This document shows, in pieces, positions 43,549-54,184 of a stretch of 64,000 nucleotides of DNA (position 1 is its first letter; every line of letters starts with the position of its first letter). This DNA is from Fibrella forsythiae (GTDB taxonomy: Bacteria; Bacteroidota; Bacteroidia; Cytophagales; Spirosomataceae): NCBI RefSeq assembly GCF_017353175.1, contig NZ_JAFMYW010000004.1, forward strand, positions 434,001 through 498,000, in the 5' to 3' direction. The notes below the pieces were generated by a model, which made no database searches, had not been told where the DNA came from, and saw only the letters and a program-made list of their open reading frames with translations. The translations under genes were made by a program, and so were the position numbers.

Positions 43549-44357
43549 TCTTCAGTTCGATGATGGCACGGTTGTTGTTTAATTTCTGTCAGACACAAAC
43601 TACATTTTTAAAAAATTTCGTTTGTTCATTAGTAGACCCTGCATGTTTCCCGAAACTGGCAACGCCAGCGGGGTAACTATGTAGGTAATATGCATGCCTG
43701 TGTAGACAGTTAATGCTTTAGACTAGGCTACTATATGCATAGTCACAGGAATAATCATGTTTTAAATTATTCCATGTTCATAGCCACATTGTTTACCTAC
43801 GGCTATGATAGATAAGAAAGTAATTTGTTGCCCTAAACTTGTTACTTGCGCCGCTTCCTGTCTCTCCGCGCGCGGCCCTTCACTTCACTTACTTTTAGTT
43901 TCGTAACCGGCAAGCTAAATCTAAATTTAGTTTTTCGAGCATTTTAAAGAATCAAAAAACAAGTTCACTTTTTATCAATACCAAATCTTTGTTTTATACA
44001 AACATTGTAGTATATTATACCTATCTTATTTGTTTCTATACGCTTTATATAAAGCTGTTGACGCACTCCTTCTCAGTTGGTTAGCTTGTATCCGATCAAA
44101 ATAATTAAGTGATTTTACGTTCAAAATCACTTAACGCCATATGTATATAGTATACTTATATCAAGATTCATTCCTGGTTAATCCTGTCGCCAGACGTGTA
44201 CTCTTTACAGCTAGCTAATCACTATATATTTAGTAGACGGTCAGTGGCGCAACAACAGGCGCTTAGTCTAAATGACAAGACGCACATCGACACGCGCTCG
44301 TAGCTAAAGTTGTTGGCCTGCTAATTTGTATTAATCTTAGAACATGTTCGTTCAGGT
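43549..44357. promoter_or_regulatory. AT-rich divergent control region of the synthase cluster
   Basis: No gene is visible in these 809 bases; the base composition is much richer in A+T than the surroundings. It separates the receiver gene (minus) from the hybrid synthase (plus) and must hold promoters for both. Small palindromes include TTAAGTGATTTT/AAAATCACTTAA (44105-44116, 44123-44134, 6-nt loop), GGAATAAT/ATTATTCC (43748-43755, 43766-43773) and CTAAATTTAG (43921-43930). I could not find a full TTG-N20-TAnnTTTG promoter, so the start points are unknown. Confidence 0.6.
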
Positions 44358-47300
44358 TTGCCGAAACTACTCTTTCTTATGCCTATTGATCCGTTGCTGT
44401 TACCTATCGACTCATTCAACGGTTCAGCAGATACAATACATCAGCTTGTAGCGCGTGCGGCCCGGCAGTTCGGCGATTCTTCAGCAGTCGTATTCGGCCC
44501 CGATTCGCAGACATACACGCAACTAAACGCTGAAGCTGACCAGGTAGCACAGCACCTGTTGCGTGCAGCACCCGATGCCACCATTATCGGCATTAGCACG
44601 AGCAAACGCCTGAATCTGGTTAGCCACTTGCTGGGAATCCTGAAAGCAGGGAAAGCTTACCTGCCGCTCGACCCAACCTATCCGACCGCCCGGCTTCAAC
44701 AGATTGTCGACATCGCCCAGCTAACGTACTGCCTGGCCGACGAAAGCGAATCCGCTCTTTTTCAGCAACTTGGCCTTGCCATTTCTACCAACCTGTCTGG
44801 TACATTACCATTTTTGCCCGTTACACAGCAGAACCCGGTTGCCTGTATACTATATACGTCAGGGTCTACAGGTACGCCAAAAGGCGTTTGCCTGGGTCAC
44901 GCTGGGCTCATCGACTTGTTGCACTGGCAGGCGCGGCATGGAACGGCGCAGCCAGGTACAAGGTCTCTTCAGTTTTGTCATTTAAGCTTCGATGCATCGT
45001 TTCAGGAGATTTTTCTGCCTCTAACCACCGGCGGAACCGTTTACCTGATCGACGATTCGTACCGGCTCGATGCGGCCCGCCTGCTCCGCTTCATTGCGGA
45101 TAACGCCATTAACCGCGTATTTCTGCCCTATGTGGTGGTGCAATACCTGACCGAAGCCGCTCAAACAATTGGCTTATTTCCGGCCACCTTGCAGGAAGTG
45201 ATCACGGGCGGCGAGCGCCTGCGAATTACGCCGCAGATACGTCAATTTTTCGGCGAATTGCCCGATTGCACGCTGATGAACGTGTATGGCCCCACCGAGG
45301 CCAGCGTTTGGGTGACTGAGCATAAGCTGAAAGGCGATGCGCAAAATTGGCCTGCCCTGCCTTCTATCGGCGCACCCATTGCCCGCGCCAACGTTCTGAT
45401 TCTTTCCGATGCGTTAATCCTGGTCGAGAACGGACAGGTTGGCGAACTGTATATCAGTGGCCCCTGCGTGGCGTTGGGTTACCTGAACCGACCTGATCTT
45501 ACCGCCGAACGGTTTATCCGCTGGAATCACCCGACGGAGGGCGAGATGATCATTTACCGCACCGGCGATCTGGCTAGATACGTTACGGAAGGTCCCGAAG
45601 CGGGTAGTCTCGATTTTCTGGGCCGGGGCGACGACCAGGTGAAGATTCGGGGTAACCGGGTTGAACTGGGCGAAATCGAAGTAGCGCTCGCTCATTTGCC
45701 GGGCGTGCAGCAGGCGGTGGCCGTGGCCCACGAGAGCCAGTCGGGCCAGAAAACGCTGCTTGCCTATGTGATTGTGCATACCGGCATGGAGGCCGATGGG
45801 CCAGCGTTTCGGAACCAACTGGCCGATTCGCTGCCCGATTTCATGCTGCCCGCCCAGGTAATTGTGGTTGACACATTCCCGCGAACGACGAGCGGCAAAG
45901 TCGATAAACTGGCGTTACCCAGGCCCGAGCCTACCCGCCCCAGTCTGCCCACGCTTTTCCGGGAGCCAGGTACGTTGCTGGAGCGACAACTAACCGATTT
46001 CTGGGCCAGCCTGCTGGAGATATCTCCCGTTGGCATCGACGATAACTTCTTCGATCTGGGGGGCAATTCGCTGCTCGCGCAGAAAACCGTAGCGGGATTA
46101 GCCGCCATGGGCTATACACTACCCATCACGAAACTATACCAATACCCGACAGCGGCCGGATTAGCCGCTTTCCTGCAACCAGCCGAACCAATAAGCACAT
46201 TGACCCAACGCGAAACGCCGACCCGTGGCCGCAATGCCTCGGGCGACATTGCGGTAATTGGGATGGCAGGCCGTTTTCCGGGGGCCAATACGATCGATGA
46301 ACTCTGGCAGGTGCTAGTTGAGGGGCGCGAAACGACGCGCTTTTTTACGCCTGACGAACTAGACCCATCTATTCCGGCTCAGGTACGTGCCAATGCGTCT
46401 TATGTGCGGGCGCGGGGGGTACTTGACCAGGCCGATCAGTTTGATCCGGCGTTTTTCGGCCTTACACCTGCCCTGGCCGAGCTCATGGACCCTCAACAAC
46501 GCGTGTTTCTGGAAATTGCCTACGAGGTACTGGAGCAGACGGGTTATTTGCCGCAGCGAGCCGGATCGGCCCGTTCCGAAGTCGTTGGCGTTTGGGCTGG
46601 CTGTGGCAACAATACGTATTTCCTGAATAACGTATTACCCAACCCGGCGGCCGTAGAGCGGGTTGGGGCATTTCAGGCGATGACGGTCAATGAAAAAGAT
46701 TACATCGCCTCGCGAACGGCGTATCAACTGAATTTAAAAGGTCCCGCCGTCAGCGTATATTCGGCTTGCTCTACGTCATTACTGGCCATTACGCAGGCGG
46801 TTGAGAGTTTACGAAATGGCCAATGTACCGTAGCGCTGGCAGGTGGTGCGGCTATTACAGCACCGATCAACAGCGGTCATTTCTACGAAGAAGGGGCCAT
46901 GCTAAGTCGTACAGGCCAATGTCGGTCGTTCGATGCGGAGGCCAGCGGTACTGTTTTTAGTGATGGTGCGGGTGTGGTGCTCCTGAAAACGCTGGACGAC
47001 GCCCGCCGCGATGGCGACCCGATTTTTGCGGTGATCAAAGGCGTGGGTGTCAGCAATGACGGGGGCGGAAAGGGGAGTTTCACGGCCCCAAACGCCGAAG
47101 GACAGGCGGCGGCCATCCGGCAGGCACACGCCGACGCGCAGGTTGATCCGGCGACGATCAGTTACGTAGAAGCCCACGGCACCGCTACGCCCCTAGGCGA
47201 CCCAATCGAGTTCGATGGGTTGACGATGGCGTTTGGCCCACTAGCCGACAGGCAGTTTTGCGCCCTTGGTTCTATCAAGAGCAACATGGGGCACCTTACG

Positions 47301-50300
47301 CAGGCGGCGGGTGTGGCTGCATTGATCAAGACGGTGTTGGCCCTGCATCATCAGAAACTGCCTGCTTCGCTGCACTTCGACCGGTCAAACCCCGCCATCG
47401 ACTTTACAAACAGCCCGTTTTACGTCAATACAACCCTTTCTGATTGGCAAATGGCCGACCAGCAGCCACGCCGGGCGGGGGTCAGCTCATTCGGCGTAGG
47501 TGGAACAAACGTGCATGTGGTGTTGGAAGAAGCACCCGGACTTTCGGAAACAACCGATTTCCATTCCGCTTCAGATCGTCCTTATCAGTTATTGACCTGG
47601 TCGGCCCGTTCGGCGAAAAGCCGCGAGTCCTATGCAACAAAGCTGGGTACGTACCTGCACCAGGCCGGAGCAGCCTCGCTGGCCGATGTGGCTTATACCC
47701 TGCAAATAACCCGCCCGGCCATGGGTCAACGGCGGTTCGTGGTGGCGGCTACGGCATCACAGGCACAGGAAGCGCTTGCTGAGCCCGACACCAACACACA
47801 CACGCTCAATGGCCGTCCCGGCGAGGTCGTGTTTATGTTTCCCGGCCAAGGCGCGCAATACCTGGGCATGGGGCAAGATCTGTATCTGCACGAGCCCGTT
47901 TACCGCACCGCCGTTGATGTCTGCGCTGATTTACTGACGCCTTATCTGGACGTAGACATTCGGTCGGTGATGTATCCGGAAACGGCTGATCTGGGGGCTA
48001 AAGAGTTACTTAAAAATACCCGATACACCCAGCCAGCCCTGTTTGTAACGAGCTACGCCCTGGCTAAACTCTGGCAAAGCTGGGGCATTGAGCCGACGAT
48101 TTTGTGCGGCCATAGTCTTGGCGAATTTGTAGCAGCTCATCTGGCGGGCGTTTTCTCCCTGCCCGACGCACTGTTATTAATTGCCAAACGGGGACAACTC
48201 GTGGGGTCTTGTCTGCGGGGGAGTATGTTGTCGGTGCGTCGGCCGGTATCAGACGTTGTGGCGCTTTTGCCCGATACATTGTCGGTAGCGGCGGTCAATA
48301 GCCATAGCCTGTGTGTGGTGGCAGGCTCCGACGAAGACATTGCGGCCTTTGCCCAGTTGCTTGATCAGAAAAATATACCCAACCGGGTACTCGAGACGAG
48401 CCACGCCTTTCATTCGGCCATGATGGACCCGGTTGTAACGACCTTTGCCGAAGTGGCCCGGCAGGTTGCGCTTTCGCGCCCGCAAAAGCCGATCGTATCG
48501 ACCGTTACAGGTACGTGGCTCACCGACCAGCAGGCAACCGACCCGGCCTACTGGGCGGCTCACCTACGCCAAACGGTTCAATTCGCCGACGCACTGAACA
48601 CGATTTTTGCCCTTCGGAATCCACTTTTATTGGAAGTTGGCCCCGGCACCAGCAGTACGTTACTGGCCCGCCAACAAGCCGGAACCCGGCCAATGACAGC
48701 CGTTGCCAGCCTACACCGCCGTGATGAGCAAACCGACTACCAGGCACTGATAACTGCCCTTGGCACGGTATGGCTGCGGGGCCTGGAACCGAACTGGACC
48801 GCTTTTTACGCCAGTCAGACGCGCAAACGGGTGCAGTTACCCACCTATGCGTTTGATCGGAAACGGTGCTGGGTCGACCCGCCCGCTGGTGCTGTACCCT
48901 TGATTCCTACGCAGGGCAGTCAGGGAACGGCTATGCCGAACGAAGAAGCGGCAGGCATATCAAATGAGCAACAATATCTCACGCAGATTGCTGATCATCA
49001 ATATACTTATCTATCAGAAAACAGTACCCACCCGACGCCATCCATACCTATGCGAAGCGAACATCTTCTAACTCAAATCAATACACTACTCGAAGACGCA
49101 TCGGGCATTGATCTGGCAGGTACGTCGCCCACCACATCGTTTTTGGAAATTGGGCTCGACTCGCTCCTGTTAACCCAGGTCTCTATCAGCCTGCGCCGCA
49201 CATTTGGCGTACCCATCACGTTCCGGCAGCTCAGCGGCGAGTTCGATACACCGCAGAAACTGGCCACGTACCTGGATGCCCAATTGCCCGCCGAGGCGCA
49301 TCAGCCAGCAGCGGCCGTTGCCGCGCCGGTGCCAATGACCACGCAGCCTTCGCATGCCCCGCAACCCGGTTCGTATCCATCTCTTTCCAGCCAGCCCGGC
49401 GGCGATTCGGCACTTGGCCTGATTGCCCAGCAGTTGCAGATTCTGGCCAAACAGGTAGCCCTGATGCAGGGCGGTACAGCTGGAGCCGTTCCTGTTCAGG
49501 CAGTTCCACAACCCGTAGCCCCATTGCCCGTAACGCCACCGAACCTACCTGTAGCCCATTCGGCACCGAAGATGTCGGTCTCTTTACCCGCTGACATTAC
49601 GCCGGAAGAAGCCATTGAGCTGAAAAAACCGTTTGGTGCCACCGCCCGTATCGACCGGCAGGTAACCGGTCTGAGCGAGCCGCAGCAAACATTTCTGGCC
49701 GAATTGACCACCCGCTACAACCAGAAAACGGCGAAGAGCAAAGCCTACACGCAACAACACCGGGCCCAAATGGCCGACCCACGCGTGGTATCGGGATTCC
49801 GGCCGTTGACCAAAGAGATCGTGTATCCGCTGGTGATCAACAAATCGAAAGGAAGCCGCCTTTGGGACCTGGACGGGAACGAATACATCGATGCACTGAA
49901 CGGGTTTGGGGCCACCATGTTTGGCCACCAGCCCGATTTCATCAAGGAGGCGCTGCACGAGCAGGTCGAAAACGGGTATGAGGTTGGCCCCCAACATGAA
50001 TTGGCTGGCGAGGTTTGCCAGCTGGTCTGCGAGTTCACCAAGTTTGATCGGGCGGCGTTGTGCAGCACCGGTTCAGAGGCCGTACTGGGCACCATGCGCG
50101 TAGCCCGCACCGTAACGGGCCGGTCGTTGATCGTAGCTTTCACAGGGTCGTATCACGGCATTGTTGATGAAGTGCTGGTTCGGGGAACGAAGAAACTGAA
50201 GACGTTCCCGGCAGCAGCGGGTATCATGCCCGAAGCGGTGCAGAACATGCTTATTCTCGACTATGGCACCGACGAAAGCCTCCGCATCATCCGCGAACGG

Positions 50301-51173
50301 GCGCATGAACTGGCGGCCGTTCTGGTGGAGCCCGTACAAAGTCGTCGGCCGGAGTTTCGCCCCATTGAATTTTTGAAAGAAGTGCGGGCCATCACCGAAG
50401 CATCGGGAACGGCCCTGATCTTCGACGAAGTGATTACCGGTTTCCGCATGCACCTGGGCGGCGCACAGGCTCTGTTCGGTATTCAGGCCGACTTGGCTTC
50501 TTACGGAAAAGTGATCGGCGGCGGGTTGCCCATCGGCGTCATTGCGGGCAAAAAAGCGTTTATGGATGCGCTCGACGGCGGTTTCTGGCAATACGGTGAC
50601 GACTCATTTCCTGAAGTGGGCGTGACGTATTTTGCAGGTACGTTCGTTCGGCATCCGCTGGCGCTGGCGTCGGCAAAAGCGTCTTTGCTGCATCTACAGG
50701 CCGAAAGCCCATCGCTACAAAAACGGCTGACGCGTTATGCCGAGCAACTGGCAATCGCCTTCAACGCCCGCTTCGACCGGCAGAAGTTGCCCATCGTGGC
50801 CACGCAGTTTGGTTCACTCTGGCGGTTAAAATGGACCGAAGACGTGGCCTATGGTGAACTTCTTTTCACGATGATGCGCGAAAAAGGCATTCATATCTGG
50901 GATGGTTTCCCCTGTTTCATTACCGAAGCCCATACCGACGCCGATATCACCGCCATCCGCGAGGCCTGCCTGAGCAGCATCGACGCCATGATCTCGGCCG
51001 GTTTCCTGATTCCGGGTGTAACAGAGGGCAGCAACGTACCCGGCGTTTGGTCGGCCGATCATCCGCCCGTACCGGGAGCCCGCCTGGGCCGCGATCAGCA
51101 GGGTAACCCCGCCTGGTTCATCGCCGATCCCGATCAGCCCGGTTCGTACCGGCAACTGGAGGTTGGGGTGTAA
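44358..51173 (+). CDS. Hybrid NRPS-PKS: A-T-KS-AT-T-aminotransferase
   Basis: 2271 residues (an inner Met, residue 8, is an alternative start). Adenylation domain: A3 YTSGSTGTPKG (166-176), NVYGPTEAS, RTGDLARY, RTTSGKVDK; eye-read code D212 A213 Q216 F255 I282 G284 V309 V317 W318 K514. Carrier: DNFFDLGGNS (Ser571). Ketosynthase: SACSTS with Cys804, EAHGT His940, SNMGH His979. Acyltransferase: GHSLG Ser1253 and HAFHS (1349-1353), the malonyl-CoA-type motif. Second carrier: GLDSLL (Ser1602). After a Pro/Gln-rich linker comes a class III PLP aminotransferase resembling the glutamate-1-semialdehyde aminomutase group and those fused in mycosubtilin/iturin synthases (FDEV Asp2023, SYGK Lys2051). 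No KR, DH, C or TE. It should load an amino acid, extend it with malonate and aminate the beta-keto group. Confidence 0.95.
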   Translation: MPKLLFLMPIDPLLLPIDSFNGSADTIHQLVARAARQFGDSSAVVFGPDSQTYTQLNAEADQVAQHLLRAAPDATIIGISTSKRLNLVSHLLGILKAGKAYLPLDPTYPTARLQQIVDIAQLTYCLADESESALFQQLGLAISTNLSGTLPFLPVTQQNPVACILYTSGSTGTPKGVCLGHAGLIDLLHWQARHGTAQPGTRSLQFCHLSFDASFQEIFLPLTTGGTVYLIDDSYRLDAARLLRFIADNAINRVFLPYVVVQYLTEAAQTIGLFPATLQEVITGGERLRITPQIRQFFGELPDCTLMNVYGPTEASVWVTEHKLKGDAQNWPALPSIGAPIARANVLILSDALILVENGQVGELYISGPCVALGYLNRPDLTAERFIRWNHPTEGEMIIYRTGDLARYVTEGPEAGSLDFLGRGDDQVKIRGNRVELGEIEVALAHLPGVQQAVAVAHESQSGQKTLLAYVIVHTGMEADGPAFRNQLADSLPDFMLPAQVIVVDTFPRTTSGKVDKLALPRPEPTRPSLPTLFREPGTLLERQLTDFWASLLEISPVGIDDNFFDLGGNSLLAQKTVAGLAAMGYTLPITKLYQYPTAAGLAAFLQPAEPISTLTQRETPTRGRNASGDIAVIGMAGRFPGANTIDELWQVLVEGRETTRFFTPDELDPSIPAQVRANASYVRARGVLDQADQFDPAFFGLTPALAELMDPQQRVFLEIAYEVLEQTGYLPQRAGSARSEVVGVWAGCGNNTYFLNNVLPNPAAVERVGAFQAMTVNEKDYIASRTAYQLNLKGPAVSVYSACSTSLLAITQAVESLRNGQCTVALAGGAAITAPINSGHFYEEGAMLSRTGQCRSFDAEASGTVFSDGAGVVLLKTLDDARRDGDPIFAVIKGVGVSNDGGGKGSFTAPNAEGQAAAIRQAHADAQVDPATISYVEAHGTATPLGDPIEFDGLTMAFGPLADRQFCALGSIKSNMGHLTQAAGVAALIKTVLALHHQKLPASLHFDRSNPAIDFTNSPFYVNTTLSDWQMADQQPRRAGVSSFGVGGTNVHVVLEEAPGLSETTDFHSASDRPYQLLTWSARSAKSRESYATKLGTYLHQAGAASLADVAYTLQITRPAMGQRRFVVAATASQAQEALAEPDTNTHTLNGRPGEVVFMFPGQGAQYLGMGQDLYLHEPVYRTAVDVCADLLTPYLDVDIRSVMYPETADLGAKELLKNTRYTQPALFVTSYALAKLWQSWGIEPTILCGHSLGEFVAAHLAGVFSLPDALLLIAKRGQLVGSCLRGSMLSVRRPVSDVVALLPDTLSVAAVNSHSLCVVAGSDEDIAAFAQLLDQKNIPNRVLETSHAFHSAMMDPVVTTFAEVARQVALSRPQKPIVSTVTGTWLTDQQATDPAYWAAHLRQTVQFADALNTIFALRNPLLLEVGPGTSSTLLARQQAGTRPMTAVASLHRRDEQTDYQALITALGTVWLRGLEPNWTAFYASQTRKRVQLPTYAFDRKRCWVDPPAGAVPLIPTQGSQGTAMPNEEAAGISNEQQYLTQIADHQYTYLSENSTHPTPSIPMRSEHLLTQINTLLEDASGIDLAGTSPTTSFLEIGLDSLLLTQVSISLRRTFGVPITFRQLSGEFDTPQKLATYLDAQLPAEAHQPAAAVAAPVPMTTQPSHAPQPGSYPSLSSQPGGDSALGLIAQQLQILAKQVALMQGGTAGAVPVQAVPQPVAPLPVTPPNLPVAHSAPKMSVSLPADITPEEAIELKKPFGATARIDRQVTGLSEPQQTFLAELTTRYNQKTAKSKAYTQQHRAQMADPRVVSGFRPLTKEIVYPLVINKSKGSRLWDLDGNEYIDALNGFGATMFGHQPDFIKEALHEQVENGYEVGPQHELAGEVCQLVCEFTKFDRAALCSTGSEAVLGTMRVARTVTGRSLIVAFTGSYHGIVDEVLVRGTKKLKTFPAAAGIMPEAVQNMLILDYGTDESLRIIRERAHELAAVLVEPVQSRRPEFRPIEFLKEVRAITEASGTALIFDEVITGFRMHLGGAQALFGIQADLASYGKVIGGGLPIGVIAGKKAFMDALDGGFWQYGDDSFPEVGVTYFAGTFVRHPLALASAKASLLHLQAESPSLQKRLTRYAEQLAIAFNARFDRQKLPIVATQFGSLWRLKWTEDVAYGELLFTMMREKGIHIWDGFPCFITEAHTDADITAIREACLSSIDAMISAGFLIPGVTEGSNVPGVWSADHPPVPGARLGRDQQGNPAWFIADPDQPGSYRQLEVGV

Positions 51174-51282
51174 GCTATTCCCAGCGTGGTCAGCCGTGGG
51201 GGCAAGACAATTTTGAGGGCAACGAATCTGTTTTATACAGCAATTTGTTACACCTTTATACATACTGTTTTGCCCCTACCCT

Positions 51283-54120
51283 ATGATTTCTTTGCGTAAC
51301 TGGCCGTTGATCCTGACGGTCACGCTCGGCTTATCGATGCCCGCGCTGGCTCAATCAAAAAAAGCCGCTACTTCTGCTCCTCTCCGTTTCAATCCTGCTG
51401 CTCCCATTCCCTTCGATGCGGCCGTAAAAGTGGGCAAGCTACCGAACGGGCTCACCTATTACATCCGCAAGAATGCCGAGCCAGCCAACCGGGCCGAACT
51501 TCGGCTGGTGGTTCGGGCGGGGTCGGTGCTGGAAAACGATGCCCAGCAGGGGCTGGCTCACTTCATGGAGCACATGGCCTTTAACGGCACCAGGAATTTC
51601 CCTAAAAATGAGCTGGTCAATTTCCTGCAATCGTCGGGCATCCGGTTTGGGGCCGACCTGAACGCCTATACCAGTTTCGACGAAACGGTGTATGAACTGC
51701 CCGTTCCGACCGATTCGGCGAAGGTGTTCGAACGGTCGATGCAGATTCTGGAAGACTGGGCACATAATGTCAGCCTCGACACCACCGAAATCAACAAAGA
51801 GCGCGGCGTGGTGCTGGAAGAATGGCGGCTGGGGCGCGGAGCACAGCAACGGATGCGCGACAAGTATTTTCCGTACATCCTCAACAATTCGCGCTACGCC
51901 AACCGGTTGCCTATCGGGAAAGACAGCATCATCCGTACGTTCCGGCCCGAGGTGCTACGATCGTTCTACAAAACCTGGTACCGCCCCGATCTGATGGCCG
52001 TGATTGCCGTGGGCGATTTTGACGTGAACAAAGTGGAAGCCATGATCCGGCAGAAGTTCGGGCGGATTCCGAAAGCCACCTCGCCCACCCCGCGACCAAC
52101 GTACCTGATCGATTCACACAAAGACACGAAGGTGGTGATCGTGACAGATAACGAGCAGCCCAACACGGTCATCCAGATCATTTATAAACGCCCCGAGTTG
52201 AAAGACCGCACCCTCGGCGACCTGAAAGCCGACATCACGCGCGAGCTCTTCAACGCCATGCTGGGCAATCGCATTCAGGAACTGACGCAGCAGGCAGACC
52301 CGCCCTTTCTGTACGGAGCCAGCAATTACGGTTCGTTTCTGGGCAACCTCGACGCCTTTACTGCCTACGCCGTGGCCAAGGAAGGCAACATTCAACGGTC
52401 AATTCAGGCGCTGCTCAACGAGACATCGCGCGTGAAACAGTTCGGATTTACGGCGACCGAAATGGCCCGCGCCAAAACAGAATTGCTGCGCGGTGCTGAA
52501 CAGGCCTACGCCGAACGCAACAAAACACGTTCGGCCAATTACGTGGGCCAGTACGTCGGCAATTTCACCGATCAGGAACCCGTGATCAGCGTTGATTACT
52601 ACTACAATTTTGTACGGCAAAACCTCGCCAGCATTGCCCTGCCTGAGATAAACAGCCTGGTTGATCAGTTCATCCGGCCCGAAAACCGGGCAGTGGTGAT
52701 CATGGCTCCGGAGTCTGACAAGGCCAAATTGCCCAGCGTGGAGACCGTGATCAGCTACATCGATGCCGCTGGCAAAGACCTGACCGCCTACGATGATAAA
52801 GTGCTCGACAAACCGCTGCTGGCCACGCCACCAACGCCCGGCCCGGTGGTGAGCGAAACGAAGATCGATAAGATTGGTGTGACGGAACTGCGCCTGAAAA
52901 ACGGCGTGCGGGTTGTTCTGAAACCAACGACGTTCAAGAATGACCAGGTGCTGTTTACCGGCAATAGCCTCGGCGGCACCTCGCTCTACGAATTACCCGA
53001 TTATCAGTCGGCCCGTTTTGCCTCAACGCTGGTTAACCTAGGCGGAACGGGTGAATTCAGCCAGGTGCAGCTCGGAAAATTCCTGGCCGGCAAAGCCCTG
53101 AACGTGTCGCCCTACATCTCGGAACTGGGCGAAGGTATCAGCGGCAGCGCGGCTCCGAAAGATCTTGAAACGGCACTTCAGCTCCTGAACAGCTACTTCA
53201 CCCAGCCCCGCCGCGACCCCGATGTGGTGGCGGGTTTCCTGTCGAACCAGAAAAGTGCGCTGGCCAATCAACTGGCTACGCCTACCCCACAAAAGGTATT
53301 TCAGGATACCATCGCCGTTACGCTGGGCAACAATAACCCTCGTCGCCAGCCCCTAACCCCAGCCGACCTCGACCGCGTGAACCTCGATCGGTCTATTCAG
53401 ATTTACAAGGACCGCTTTGCGGATGCCAGCAACTTCACCTTCGTGTTCGTCGGCAATTTCGATGTGGCCAAGATACGTCCGCTACTGGAAACGTACCTGG
53501 GCAGCCTGCCGACCACCACCGGGAAAGAAACTTTCCGTGACCTGGGCATCCGGGCTCCACAGGGTCAGCTGAGTAAAACCGTTCGGCGCGGCGTTGACCC
53601 GAAGGCGAGCGTGCAACTGGTTTATACCGGCAATTTCGACTGGTCGCCCGAAAACGCTACGCAGGTAGATGCGCTGGGCGAGGTGCTGGAGATCAAACTG
53701 GTTGAGCAATTACGCGAGGCCGAAAGTGGCGTGTATGGTGTATCGGCGAGTGGCGTGTATGGCCGGTATCCGGTGCCGCGCTACACGTTCCGCATCAACT
53801 TCGGCTGCGCCCCCGACAATGTGGATAAGCTCATCGCGCTGGTAAACAAGGAGATTGCCAAGCTAAAAACCAGCGGCGCCGACCCTACCGACATTGCCAA
53901 GTTCAAAGCCGAAACGCAACGCGAACAGGAGGTTCAGCGCAAAGACAACAGCTTCTGGTTAAGCTATTTATCGAACCAGTATTATAACGGCGACGACCCA
54001 ACCGAACTTCTCCGCGAACCGGAACTGATGAAGCAGGTAACGGTAGAAAGCACCAAGGCCGCCGCCAATCGCTACCTCGGCGACAACCTGATCCGGTTCG
54101 TCCTGCTTCCGAAAGAATAA
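51283..54120 (+). CDS. Exported M16 family zinc metalloprotease
   Basis: 945 residues with a signal peptide (MISLRNWPLILTVTLGLSMPALAQ). The first M16 domain has the inverted zinc motif HFMEH (93-97) with the downstream Glu in ERGVVLEEWRLGR; the second half is the inactive M16 repeat (VQLVYTGNFDWSPENATQ). The full length corresponds to the fused two-domain periplasmic form (PqqL-like). It degrades peptides in the periplasm or on the surface. It follows the hybrid synthase by 109 bases on the same strand; an involvement in processing the product is conceivable but unsupported. Confidence 0.93.
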   Translation: MISLRNWPLILTVTLGLSMPALAQSKKAATSAPLRFNPAAPIPFDAAVKVGKLPNGLTYYIRKNAEPANRAELRLVVRAGSVLENDAQQGLAHFMEHMAFNGTRNFPKNELVNFLQSSGIRFGADLNAYTSFDETVYELPVPTDSAKVFERSMQILEDWAHNVSLDTTEINKERGVVLEEWRLGRGAQQRMRDKYFPYILNNSRYANRLPIGKDSIIRTFRPEVLRSFYKTWYRPDLMAVIAVGDFDVNKVEAMIRQKFGRIPKATSPTPRPTYLIDSHKDTKVVIVTDNEQPNTVIQIIYKRPELKDRTLGDLKADITRELFNAMLGNRIQELTQQADPPFLYGASNYGSFLGNLDAFTAYAVAKEGNIQRSIQALLNETSRVKQFGFTATEMARAKTELLRGAEQAYAERNKTRSANYVGQYVGNFTDQEPVISVDYYYNFVRQNLASIALPEINSLVDQFIRPENRAVVIMAPESDKAKLPSVETVISYIDAAGKDLTAYDDKVLDKPLLATPPTPGPVVSETKIDKIGVTELRLKNGVRVVLKPTTFKNDQVLFTGNSLGGTSLYELPDYQSARFASTLVNLGGTGEFSQVQLGKFLAGKALNVSPYISELGEGISGSAAPKDLETALQLLNSYFTQPRRDPDVVAGFLSNQKSALANQLATPTPQKVFQDTIAVTLGNNNPRRQPLTPADLDRVNLDRSIQIYKDRFADASNFTFVFVGNFDVAKIRPLLETYLGSLPTTTGKETFRDLGIRAPQGQLSKTVRRGVDPKASVQLVYTGNFDWSPENATQVDALGEVLEIKLVEQLREAESGVYGVSASGVYGRYPVPRYTFRINFGCAPDNVDKLIALVNKEIAKLKTSGADPTDIAKFKAETQREQEVQRKDNSFWLSYLSNQYYNGDDPTELLREPELMKQVTVESTKAAANRYLGDNLIRFVLLPKE

Positions 54121-54129
54121 GTTGCCAGT

Positions 54130-54177
54130 GAAGGGTACAAACACAGGTTTTCATAGTCCCCTGTGCTTGTATCCTTC
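54130..54177. terminator. Bidirectional hairpin between protease and adhesin genes
   Basis: Arms 54130-54147 and 54160-54177 pair at 16 of 18 positions around a 12-nt loop, between the convergent stop codons at 54120 and 54185. Confidence 0.7.
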
Positions 54178-54184
54178 ATTGCAT

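Noticed and set aside
50073-50591. Minus-strand frame opposite the aminotransferase domain
   Set aside because: Antisense to a strongly conserved PLP domain.
44358-51173. Stand-alone glutamate-1-semialdehyde aminomutase (hemL)
   Set aside because: The class III aminotransferase is fused after two carrier domains and a KS-AT in one frame, without a break.
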